Shown one piece after another: positions 1 through 6,992 of a stretch of DNA of 64,000 bases. The DNA lies in the NCBI GenBank assembly GCA_002344975.1, contig DDUV01000073.1:9909-73908 (forward strand), in the 5' to 3' direction. How positions within the stretch are numbered: position 1 is the first letter of the stretch; each line of letters begins with the position of its first letter. The stretch comes from Saprospiraceae bacterium UBA2329. Lineage in GTDB: Bacteria > Bacteroidota > Bacteroidia > Chitinophagales > Saprospiraceae. A program made the position numbers and the translations under genes. Below the pieces are notes generated by a model. The model was not told the origin of the DNA. It saw only the letters and a list, made by a program, of their open reading frames with translations, and searched no databases.

Positions 1-1584
1 GTCTGCGATGTGGCCGACGTGATCGCCATTGCGCCCGCCAATCTGAACGCAGGTTTCCAAACGAATCCGGTTTGCGCCAACAGCGCGGCTTTCGATCTCA
101 ATACCCTGCTCAGCCCCGGCAGCACCGCCGGCGGCCAATGGACGCTCAACGGCGCTCCGGCTACGACATTCCAACCCGCAGTACTCGGCGCCGGAACCTA
201 CATGCTCAACTACAGCGTACAGCAAGGCAGTTGCTCCCGCGACAGCACCCGCAGCATCACCGTCCATCCGCTGCCCGACGCCGGAACTGCCGCACAGCCG
301 GCCCAGGTATGCCGGGGCACAGTACAAACCCTGATGCTCAGCCAGTTGCTCATCGGAGCCAATGCCGGCGGAAACTGGGCGGAGACCTCTCCCCTACCCT
401 CGCCACCCGGCGCTTTCAATGCGGGCGCAGGCTCATTGCAGACGCAAAGCCTCACGACGGGACAATACACGTTTCGCTACATCGCAGCCGGCACAGCGCC
501 TTGTCCCAATGATACCACTACCGTCAGCGTCGTCATCACAGCGCCGCCGGTTGCACAGGCCGGCCCCGATCAGACATTGGATTGCGTCATGCGGCAGGTT
601 TCCATCGGGAGTTCGGCTTCCAGTTCCGGGCCAGGCATCGTTTACAATTGGTCATCGCCCACCGGAGGCAGCGTGGCACAACCGACAGCCGCCATTACGG
701 ACACGGAAACTGCAGGCACTTTTGTTCTGGCGGTCACCGACAACAACACCGGCTGCTCGGCCCGCGATACGGTGATGGTTGCCAGTCTGATTACCAACCC
801 TGTTTTCAGTCTTGACATTCAGCCGGTTACCTGCCATGGCGACAACGACGGCAGCATTTCCGTGAGCAATGTGAGCGGCGCGGCCGACCCCGCCATGTTT
901 CAACTCAATGGTGGTACCGCGCAAACGACGGGAATTTTTAATAACCTCCCCTCCGGTAACTACACCCTGCGCCTCACCGATGCCAACGGTTGCTTTGCAG
1001 AACGCCAAGCCATACTGCCTGAACCGCCGCCCATCATGCTCGAACTCGGCAGCGACCTCAGCGGCACGCCGGCCGTATTGCCATTGGGCGACAGCACCAC
1101 CCTCCGCATACTCACCAATCTGGCGCCCGATCAGATACAAAGCGCGATTTGGCTTCCCATCATCCCGGATTGCAGCAACTGTCTGACCGCTACCGTCAGG
1201 CCGGTGGAAAAAACCACCTACATCGTCATCCTGACCGATGCCAATAACTGCGTGGATTCCGCCTCACTCACCATTGTTATTGATCGAACCCGCCATGTAT
1301 TTGTACCCAATGCATTTTCGCCCAACGACGACGGCATCAACGACCGCCTGACCGTTCTCACCGGGCCTGCAGTGCAGCAAATACGCAGTTTTCGTATCTC
1401 CGACCGCTGGGGCAGTTTGGTTTTTGAACGCAAGAACGTCCTGCCCAACGACCCTGACTCCGGCTGGAACGGGCGCATCAAAGACAAAGAAGCGGCACAG
1501 GGAGTGTATGTGTATCTGGCTGAACTGGAATTGATAGATGGTACGAGTATAGTTGTTTCCGGGGAGACGACGCTTATAAGATAG
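1..1584 (+). CDS. Surface/secreted protein with T9SS type B (CHU_C) C-terminal domain, 5' end outside window
   Basis: The frame is open at the first base, so this is the last 527 residues of a longer protein. Visible are low-complexity Ig/PKD-like segments, a SprB-like repeat around residues 274-345 (the pattern VTCHGDNDGSISV ... LPSGNYTLRLTDANGC), and a C-terminal block from about residue 433 beginning VFVPNAFSPNDDGINDR and ending in SGETTLIR. That block is the gliding motility-associated C-terminal domain (CHU_C, TIGR04131), which directs export through the type IX system and, in known type B cargo, depends on PorP/SprF-like partners. The protein is therefore probably an adhesin-like surface protein in the outer leaflet or matrix. 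Function beyond export cannot be read from this part. The PIN toxin gene begins on the opposite strand three bases after the stop. Confidence 0.88.
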   Translation, partial: VCDVADVIAIAPANLNAGFQTNPVCANSAAFDLNTLLSPGSTAGGQWTLNGAPATTFQPAVLGAGTYMLNYSVQQGSCSRDSTRSITVHPLPDAGTAAQPAQVCRGTVQTLMLSQLLIGANAGGNWAETSPLPSPPGAFNAGAGSLQTQSLTTGQYTFRYIAAGTAPCPNDTTTVSVVITAPPVAQAGPDQTLDCVMRQVSIGSSASSSGPGIVYNWSSPTGGSVAQPTAAITDTETAGTFVLAVTDNNTGCSARDTVMVASLITNPVFSLDIQPVTCHGDNDGSISVSNVSGAADPAMFQLNGGTAQTTGIFNNLPSGNYTLRLTDANGCFAERQAILPEPPPIMLELGSDLSGTPAVLPLGDSTTLRILTNLAPDQIQSAIWLPIIPDCSNCLTATVRPVEKTTYIVILTDANNCVDSASLTIVIDRTRHVFVPNAFSPNDDGINDRLTVLTGPAVQQIRSFRISDRWGSLVFERKNVLPNDPDSGWNGRIKDKEAAQGVYVYLAELELIDGTSIVVSGETTLIR

Positions 1585-1587
1585 ACA

Positions 1588-2010
1588 TTACGAGCCGGGG
1601 AGAATGCGTTTGAAGTCTTCGTAAGTCAAACACTCAATTTTGGGGAATTGAATACGAGAAAGAACCCGAAAATGCCTGTCATCGGAAACTAAATAGTCTG
1701 CATTGGCAGAAACCATACAATTGATGAATTTATCGTCATCAGCATCAGGCGCAATAAGCCTGAAGTCAAAGTAGATGTTTACTTTTTCAACATTTGGAAG
1801 CATGAGCAGCACAGACATTACAAGTTCTGCTGTCTCTTGGTCATAAATTTGGGATAGTTTTTCTTCGTACTCCAACAAAATTTCAGTTGAAAGACACAGA
1901 ATGAACTCTTGCTTCAACAAGGCATCGAAAACAAAGGAGGCCAGAGATTTCCCCGATATAGACCGCACTATAATATTGGTGTCTATGACAACCTTTAACC
2001 TATCCGCCAT
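1588..2010 (-). CDS. PIN-domain toxin (COG1569-like) of a toxin-antitoxin pair
   Basis: A 140-residue PIN-fold protein, the expected length for a VapC-like or COG1569 ribonuclease. Acidic residues typical of the metal site are present: D10 in VIDTN, the E cluster around residues 46-50, the DADDDK run near residues 89-94 and the SDD at 109-111. The family cleaves RNA, often tRNA or mRNA, when its antitoxin is degraded. Its start overlaps the last 11 bases of the preceding small gene, the standard antitoxin-toxin arrangement in which the antitoxin is translated first. The locus is visibly richer in A+T than its neighbours, consistent with acquisition by transfer. The target RNA is not predictable. 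Confidence 0.85.
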   Translation of the reverse strand: MADRLKVVIDTNIIVRSISGKSLASFVFDALLKQEFILCLSTEILLEYEEKLSQIYDQETAELVMSVLLMLPNVEKVNIYFDFRLIAPDADDDKFINCMVSANADYLVSDDRHFRVLSRIQFPKIECLTYEDFKRILPGS

Positions 2011-2218
2011 TTCTCTTCAGTAATTCATGAAGAAGTTCATCCGTGTATTTTTTTTCGTCCCAAAGCTGGTCGGCTTTGGCCCGGGCTTTGGCAAAAAGGA
2101 AACGGGCAATAAGTATTTTTAAATCTTCCAAATACTGATCCGGCACTCCTGCTGAGTACATTTTCAATAGTTCAATTTGAAGATTTGATAAAGGTGCAGT
2201 ACGTTTTTCGACGCTCAT
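2000..2218 (-). CDS. Putative antitoxin for the adjacent PIN toxin
   Basis: A 72-residue, charged, helix-rich protein with no visible DNA-binding fold. The pattern LSNLQIELLKMYSAGV followed by a run of the type EDLKILIARFLFAKA and KADQLWDEKK resembles the small antitoxins commonly encoded just before COG1569-type PIN toxins in Bacteroidota and cyanobacteria; that resemblance is from memory, not a search. It lies upstream of and overlaps the toxin gene by 11 bases, so the two are very probably cotranscribed and translationally coupled. It likely wraps the toxin and may or may not autoregulate the promoter. A TAACTTTG box lies 20 bases upstream of the start. Confidence 0.68.
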   Translation of the reverse strand: MSVEKRTAPLSNLQIELLKMYSAGVPDQYLEDLKILIARFLFAKARAKADQLWDEKKYTDELLHELLKRNGG

Positions 2219-2237
2219 CTTTAAGATATTTTACAGC

Positions 2238-2245
2238 CAAAGTTA
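2238..2245 (-). promoter_or_regulatory. -7 box TAACTTTG for the antitoxin-toxin operon
   Basis: TAACTTTG on the minus strand matches the Bacteroidota -7 consensus TAnnTTTG at all six fixed positions and sits 20 bases before the antitoxin ATG. No TTG at the expected -33 spacing was found. Confidence 0.45.
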
Positions 2246-2309
2246 AACAAAGGAACAACGATATATGATTCGGTTATGTTTCTTTACAAAAAATCTCATC
2301 AATCGCCGC

Positions 2310-2900
2310 ATGAATTTCCTGGCCCATCTGCTCCTCACCCACGACGACGAAAGCCTGCTCATCGGCAATTTCATCGGAGATCATGTGCGCAACCACGAAC
2401 TGCCCCAGTACCCGGTCGGAGTACAACAAGGCGTCTGGCTGCATCGCCGGATAGATACGTTTACCGACAATCACCCTGCGGTGAGGGAGTGCCTGAAACT
2501 GTTGCGCGCATCGCATGGAAAATACGCCGGGGTGGTATGGGACGTGCTGTCGGATGCACTGCTTTCGCACAATTGGGACCGGTTTCATGATGCCTCTTTA
2601 GAGGTGTTTACTGCCCGAATGTATGAAGTTTTGGAGCGCAACCTACACCATATTCCGGAGGCGTTGCGAAAAAGAGTACCGCTGATGATTGCAGACAATT
2701 GGCTGATGAAATACGCCCGAGAAGAAGGCATTGAGTTCACTTTCAGCAGATTACAACTGAGAGCTTCACAACCGGAATGGTTAAACGGAACGACCGAAAG
2801 CCTGCGCCTGCACTACGCCGCATTGGAGGAAGGATTCTTGCAGTTCTTTCCCGAACTGATGACACACATCGCTACCCTTCGAAGTGAAATGAAAGCGTGA
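2310..2900 (+). CDS. Acyl-carrier-protein phosphodiesterase (AcpH/DUF479 family)
   Basis: The start chosen gives MNFLAHLLL, the diagnostic N-terminus of ACP phosphodiesterases; an in-frame ATG at 2265 would add 15 residues foreign to the family. The product is 196 residues, as usual. These HD-related enzymes hydrolyse the phosphodiester linking 4'-phosphopantetheine to Ser of ACP, turning holo-ACP back to apo-ACP in the cytoplasm. Seen motifs include GNFIGDHV, GVWLHRRIDTFTDNHP (the His/Asp metal-site region) and LSHNWDRF. Its 3' end overlaps the 3' end of the convergent porT gene by 29 bases. Activity on ACP is inferred from family. Confidence 0.85.
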   Translation: MNFLAHLLLTHDDESLLIGNFIGDHVRNHELPQYPVGVQQGVWLHRRIDTFTDNHPAVRECLKLLRASHGKYAGVVWDVLSDALLSHNWDRFHDASLEVFTARMYEVLERNLHHIPEALRKRVPLMIADNWLMKYAREEGIEFTFSRLQLRASQPEWLNGTTESLRLHYAALEEGFLQFFPELMTHIATLRSEMKA

Positions 2901-3618
2901 AGCCGCGCGAGAGGAGTTTTTCCAATACCGTTGATTCCTGCAGGCTACGGTTGTACAGCAGCACATTGCCGATGCCGTGCGAAAATTTGATCTCCGGCGA
3001 AAAGATAAAGTAGGGCAAATAGAATTGAATACCGGCCCCATATTCCAATGAAAAATCGGTGGGCGCTATGCGAACTAAGTTTTCCGAATTGCGCGCACGC
3101 GAATCGCTGGCCACGTCGAAGGCATACTTTACCCCGGCCACCACGAAGAGACGCATATCCCGGTAAGGCGCTGATTTATAACGCAAATGAAAAGGCGTTT
3201 CCACCAATACCGACTCTACGCGGCGTTGGGTGAAAGTAGCCTGACGCCCTCGGCGATCGTAAGTGATGTTGCGTTCTGCGAAAGAAAGCGTGGGCATGAA
3301 GCGAAAATCGAAATGCTCGCCGATTTTGAGGTTGGTGATGATGCCCAGATTGAAGCCCGGCCCGGTAGCCGACTCTACCCGCGTGATGCTGTCGCTTTCA
3401 AGAAAGCCCGCCGATCGAAACGGCTTGTAGCTGGAGTTGTTGATAGCCAGAGTAATACCGAAATAGTAAGGTTTCTGATTGAAATCCAGGTAATTGTAAT
3501 TACCGCCGCCGCTGTACTGAGCTTGCAGCCCCGTGACGGCCAATGCCAGCAGGAATGCCGGAAGAACTATTTTTGACCCGAATAAATGGAACAAATGCCC
3601 AGTGTGAGAGGTATGCAT
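2872..3618 (-). CDS. porT: Outer-membrane PorT/SprT-like protein, type IX secretion system
   Basis: A 248-residue protein with an N-terminal hydrophobic signal (residues about 16-33, ending LQAQ) and then alternating beta strands of an outer-membrane beta-barrel (GITLAINNSSYKPF, GPGFNLGIITNLKIG, FRFMPTLSFAER, closing FTLSFHFEG). The family member usually found directly downstream of menG/ubiE in Bacteroidota is PorT/SprT, a component needed for T9SS assembly and gliding; that synteny is present here. The ATG used lies 52 bases inside the end of menG, an unusually long overlap; a TTG at residue 9 would shorten it. Many T9SS cargo proteins in this window give the gene an obvious role. The alternative is a generic outer-membrane barrel protein. 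Confidence 0.8.
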   Translation of the reverse strand: MHTSHTGHLFHLFGSKIVLPAFLLALAVTGLQAQYSGGGNYNYLDFNQKPYYFGITLAINNSSYKPFRSAGFLESDSITRVESATGPGFNLGIITNLKIGEHFDFRFMPTLSFAERNITYDRRGRQATFTQRRVESVLVETPFHLRYKSAPYRDMRLFVVAGVKYAFDVASDSRARNSENLVRIAPTDFSLEYGAGIQFYLPYFIFSPEIKFSHGIGNVLLYNRSLQESTVLEKLLSRGFTLSFHFEG

Positions 3619-4289
3619 CGGTTGTTGTTGTATCCTGTTTTTTGTAACACCTCCAAAAACGCGTCGCCATCGGGAAAAGCCTGTACCGACTCGTACAGGT
3701 AGCGGTAGGCTTTGGGGTCTTTGGAAGTCATTTTGCCGATAAAAGGCAGAATATTTCTGAAATAAAAATGAAACAATTGCTTGAACGGAAACGCAACGGG
3801 CTTTGAAAACTCCAGAATTACTACCTGCCCTCCCGGCCTGAGCACGCGCCGCATTTCGGCGAGGCCCAGTTCCAAATGCTCAAAATTGCGAACCCCAAAA
3901 GCAACGGTCACAGCATCGAACGTATTGTCTGCGAAGGGAAGATTCTCCGAATCGGCTTCCTCCAAACGGATGACCTCGTCCAAGCCTTGTTTGCTGATTT
4001 TCTGTCGGCCAATGGCCAGCATATCTGCCGAAATGTCCACGCCAATGATAGAATCGGGCGAGATGCGGCGGGCTGTTTCGAGCGCCACATCGGCCGTGCC
4101 GGTAGCCACGTCCAAGATGTGTTTGGGCTGTTTGCTTTCGAGCAGCTTGATGGCTTTTTTGCGCCAGTTGCGGTCAATGCCGAGGCTGAGCACCCGGTTG
4201 AGGAGGTCGTAATATGGCGCTATCCGGTTGAACATGGCCGATACCTGGCTCTTCTTGCTGCCCTCGCTGCTGTATGGTTTTACTTCCAT
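3567..4289 (-). CDS. menG: Demethylmenaquinone methyltransferase (MenG/UbiE)
   Basis: A 240-residue class I SAM methyltransferase. The UbiE signatures are clear: the N-terminal MFNRIAPYYDLLNRVLSLG, motif I DVATGTADVALE, the acidic motif II region GVDISADML, and FGVRNFEHLELGLAEMRRVL plus the LRPGGQVVILEFSKP strand. The enzyme adds the final methyl group to demethylmenaquinone at the inner membrane, giving menaquinone, the respiratory quinone of Bacteroidota. It is the first gene of a two-gene unit with porT, which begins inside its 3' end. A minus-strand TACTTTTG box lies at 4338-4345, 49 bases before the start. Confidence 0.95.
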   Translation of the reverse strand: MEVKPYSSEGSKKSQVSAMFNRIAPYYDLLNRVLSLGIDRNWRKKAIKLLESKQPKHILDVATGTADVALETARRISPDSIIGVDISADMLAIGRQKISKQGLDEVIRLEEADSENLPFADNTFDAVTVAFGVRNFEHLELGLAEMRRVLRPGGQVVILEFSKPVAFPFKQLFHFYFRNILPFIGKMTSKDPKAYRYLYESVQAFPDGDAFLEVLQKTGYNNNRCIPLTLGICSIYSGQK

Positions 4290-4337
4290 TTTGTTTTGTT
4301 TTTCCGGCCAAGACCGGGCACGGCGTCAACCGCGCGG

Positions 4338-4345
4338 CAAAAGTA
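4338..4345 (-). promoter_or_regulatory. -7 box TACTTTTG upstream of menG-porT
   Basis: Matches TAnnTTTG at all fixed positions, 49 bases before the menG ATG. No convincing -33 TTG. Confidence 0.4.
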
Positions 4346-4380
4346 AGTCGGAAACCGGGATTTTTGTTCACGAATAAAAA

Positions 4381-5586
4381 TCATGCGCGTTTAGCCAGCC
4401 ACATCATCCCCGCGTAAGACAAGCCGCACAGCCCCGCCAACAAAACCCACAAAGCGCCATACCCAAAGTGATCGGCCACGTTCATGCCCACCAAAGGCGC
4501 GGCCACATGCGCCACCGAATACGACAAAGAGTACACGGCCATGTATTGCCCCCGGTTGAAATCGTTGGAGCGATTCATCGAAAAAGAACTGGCAAAAGGC
4601 ATGGCCAGCATCTCGCCCAGAGTGATGACAATGACCGCTACGACGGCCAACATGACCCAGTGTGTGGGCGCCAAAAACAATAAGTACGAAACGGCCACAG
4701 CCACAATGCCCCAACGGATCAGCCCCAGATGCTTATAACGCCCCTCGAGGCTATATACAAAGGGCATTTCAAAGAGCGCAATGAGCAGGCCGTTGAGCGC
4801 CAGCAACGCGCCGATTTGGCCCTCGTTGAGCAAAAAATGCTCTTTAAAATATACTGGTATCACCGAAAAAAACTGCATGAAGGCCACGGCCCACAGCGTG
4901 ATCATGGCAGCAAAAACGAGGTAGGGCACATCGCGGTAAGGGGATGCGACCAAAGCAGGGCGTTCGACGACGGGTTTGCTGCCCGGCGTGCCCGCTGCTT
5001 TGGGTTTCAACATAAATCGAAACAGCAGCGCGGCACCGATGCAAGTGATGCCGTCGGCCAAAAAAAGCCAATTGTACCCCAGGCTGTGCGCCAGAAAGCC
5101 ACCGAGTGCAGGGCCGATGGAAAAACCCAGATTGACCGCCAGTCGCAGCAGTGAAATGGAGCGCGTGCGGGTTTCGGGTACGCTGTAAGCCGCGACAGAA
5201 CTCGTATTGGCCGGCCTGAACGCCTCGCCGATGATGCTCAAAAAGAAAATGGTGACGCTGATGGCCCAAAAGCTGCGCATAAACATGAGCAACAGGAACA
5301 TAAATCCCGTGGAGAACAGCGACCAAAACATGACCGGATAGTAACCGTGGCGGTCGGAAAGCTTGCCGCCGGCCATGGTGCCCAAGATGGAACCTACCCC
5401 AAAAAAGCTCATGACCAGGCCGGCCTGCCATTTGGTGAACTGCAATTCCTGCGTAAGATAGACGGTCATAAAAGGAATGACCATGGTGCCCGCCCGGTTG
5501 ATGAAAGTCACCAACGACAGCAGCCACATATCGCGTGTCAGTCCGTGAAAGGAGTTGCGGTACAAGTGTACAGTGCGCGTCAGCAT
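4381..5586 (-). CDS. MFS transporter, probable efflux permease
   Basis: A 401-residue major facilitator with about twelve hydrophobic helices. The start was placed at the ATG giving MLTRTVHLYRNSF, since the 37 residues upstream in frame are hydrophilic and unlike MFS leaders. After the first helix pair comes the MFS loop signature GGKLSDRHGYYPVMF (GxLaDrxGrk motif A), and helix 5 contains NLGFSIGPALGGFLA, which resembles the antiporter motif C of drug exporters. The family moves small solutes by proton coupling across the inner membrane; substrate is not predictable. It stands alone between menG and the fluoride channel gene, on the opposite strand to the latter. Confidence 0.88.
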   Translation of the reverse strand: MLTRTVHLYRNSFHGLTRDMWLLSLVTFINRAGTMVIPFMTVYLTQELQFTKWQAGLVMSFFGVGSILGTMAGGKLSDRHGYYPVMFWSLFSTGFMFLLLMFMRSFWAISVTIFFLSIIGEAFRPANTSSVAAYSVPETRTRSISLLRLAVNLGFSIGPALGGFLAHSLGYNWLFLADGITCIGAALLFRFMLKPKAAGTPGSKPVVERPALVASPYRDVPYLVFAAMITLWAVAFMQFFSVIPVYFKEHFLLNEGQIGALLALNGLLIALFEMPFVYSLEGRYKHLGLIRWGIVAVAVSYLLFLAPTHWVMLAVVAVIVITLGEMLAMPFASSFSMNRSNDFNRGQYMAVYSLSYSVAHVAAPLVGMNVADHFGYGALWVLLAGLCGLSYAGMMWLAKRA

Positions 5587-5722
5587 AGGCAGTCGGGTGT
5601 AAAAAGTGTTCAGTGCAACGCAGTGCTGCCGACAATAGTTTCTGAACGAGGCATCTAATTGGCAGTCAAACCATACAAAATATGGCAGAGCAGTCATAGC
5701 CTCGCTTCAGGCAGTAATTTTA

Positions 5723-5730
5723 TACCTTTG
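5723..5730 (+). promoter_or_regulatory. -7 box TACCTTTG upstream of fluC
   Basis: Perfect TAnnTTTG match 64 bases upstream of the fluC ATG; no -33 TTG at standard spacing. Confidence 0.45.
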
Positions 5731-5794
5731 CAGGCAGGACGAAAATCAGCCACGCGGGACGCAGCCATGGCTACAAAAAATCAAAATTTCCATC

Positions 5795-6163
5795 ATGAAT
5801 TACCTCCTTATCGGCGCGGGCAGTTGTATCGGCGGCATGTTGCGATTCGGGCTGTCTCAATGGATACAGACCAGAACCGAGGCAGTTTTTCCTTATGGCA
5901 CGCTGTGTATCAACCTGTTGGGGTGTTTTTTGATTGGCTTGGTGTTTGGCTGGAGCGAGCGCACGGCTATTTCTCAGGAATGGCGGCTGTTGCTGACTAC
6001 CGGGCTGTTGGGCGGCTTCACCACGTTTTCTGCTTTTTCCAATGAGACGGTGGGCATGTTGCGCTCCGGTTGGTATGCCGGGGCGGTACTGTATGTGTTG
6101 GGCAGCGTGTTGCCGGGTATAGCGGCTACTTTCGGCGGGTATTGGGTTGCGAAGGCGGGGTGA
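5795..6163 (+). CDS. fluC: Fluoride ion channel/exporter CrcB (FluC)
   Basis: A 122-residue protein of four membrane helices, the normal size of a homodimeric Fluc channel. Family marks are GGMLRFGLSQW near the N-terminus, PYGTLCINLLGCFLIG (the conserved GTLxxNxxG of helix 2), and GGFTTFSAFSNE (the TTFSTF/E filter region of helix 3). Fluc dimers assemble antiparallel and let cytoplasmic fluoride leave passively, protecting enolase and pyrophosphatase. A fluoride riboswitch often precedes this gene; I could not recognise the crcB motif in the 200 bases upstream. Single gene, not in an operon. Confidence 0.94.
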   Translation: MNYLLIGAGSCIGGMLRFGLSQWIQTRTEAVFPYGTLCINLLGCFLIGLVFGWSERTAISQEWRLLLTTGLLGGFTTFSAFSNETVGMLRSGWYAGAVLYVLGSVLPGIAATFGGYWVAKAG

Positions 6164-6197
6164 GGGGATTTTAAATATCTTCAATTGTTATTGGGTG

Positions 6198-6551
6198 TCA
6201 ATTCCAAGGTATTATTGGAGGTAATAGCATAAATGCCAGTATTATAGTTGCAATAGTCAAAAAAAGAGCAATTAGACACAAATAAAAAGCGCGCCAGAAT
6301 TCTTTATTCGTTATGCCTATTTTTTTTATTATCCCCCAATAGAAAAGCAATACCGTAATGATCCAATGATATAATGAAAGTATCATATAAGGCACCAACA
6401 TTTTTTTTTCAAATAAAAAAACTGTTGAATGGGGGTCACTCAATTCTAATACCCAATCCCTCATTGAAGCCCAACTCAAGTAGATTAATCCAGGTAAGAA
6501 AATCAAGTAATAAACTATATTTTCAAAAATTTTCCCAAAATTAGATTTCAT
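6198..6551 (-). CDS. Small four-helix membrane protein, paralogue of the next gene
   Basis: A 117-residue protein with four hydrophobic segments (about residues 9-28, 49-72, 88-110 with an intervening short one) and a basic cytoplasmic patch IIKKIGIT. I recognise no family. It is clearly related to the protein at 6617-6961: both have an N-terminal helix ending in SW, a central helix ending YWG followed by KK and G(I/V)T, and a last helix ending near a proline/glycine tail. The gene is markedly A+T-rich compared with fluC and the nuclease gene on either side, which suggests recent arrival. Probably an inner-membrane protein of unknown role, cotranscribed with its paralogue. Confidence 0.6.
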   Translation of the reverse strand: MKSNFGKIFENIVYYLIFLPGLIYLSWASMRDWVLELSDPHSTVFLFEKKMLVPYMILSLYHWIITVLLFYWGIIKKIGITNKEFWRAFYLCLIALFLTIATIILAFMLLPPIIPWN

Positions 6552-6616
6552 AGTTTGTTGGATTAATTGTCGTCTTTGAAAAAAATCTTTGTAAGCCTTT
6601 TTTTAAAGTAATGTAC

Positions 6617-6961
6617 TTAATCCATGCCGACAGGAATGCTCGAAAATGCCCTTAGTAAAATAATCAGAATCAGCGCAATGGCAATAAGCCAAAGTACAAA
6701 GCTCCATACAAATACACTCATTGTGACACCATGTTTTTTTCTAAACCCCCAGTACAGAAGCAAAAAAGTACTCGATAAAAAGTATAAAGAAAAGAAGATG
6801 CTGAAATACAAATCTTTCTTAGGAAAATTGCTTGCCCTGAATGCACTCCACAACCCACCTTCGTATGGATTGAGCATCAACCATGATACAATGATCATTG
6901 TGGATAGAAATAGTCCGAAGTAGATAATATTGGTCAACCAGCGGCTTATCATATTTTCCAT
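6617..6961 (-). CDS. Small four-helix membrane protein, paralogue of the previous gene
   Basis: A 114-residue protein with the same layout as its neighbour downstream: helix 1 ending IIVSWLML, a loop with FPKKDLYF, helix pair around LYFLSSTFLLLYWG, the basic turn RKKHGVT, and a final helix ALILIILL. The repeated pattern YWG-x-(I/R)KK-x-G-(I/V)T shows tandem duplication followed by divergence. It is the promoter-proximal member of the pair, 65 bases before the second. No domain can be named. Its stretch is A+T-rich like its sister's, and it ends 31 bases beyond the 3' end of the large nuclease gene on the same strand. Confidence 0.6.
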   Translation of the reverse strand: MENMISRWLTNIIYFGLFLSTMIIVSWLMLNPYEGGLWSAFRASNFPKKDLYFSIFFSLYFLSSTFLLLYWGFRKKHGVTMSVFVWSFVLWLIAIALILIILLRAFSSIPVGMD

Positions 6962-6992
6962 TGTTGATCGATTGTTTTATCAGAACAGCCCC

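Noticed and set aside
5590..5794. Fluoride riboswitch before fluC
   Set aside because: I could not find the conserved crcB motif elements or its pseudoknot pairing in this stretch.
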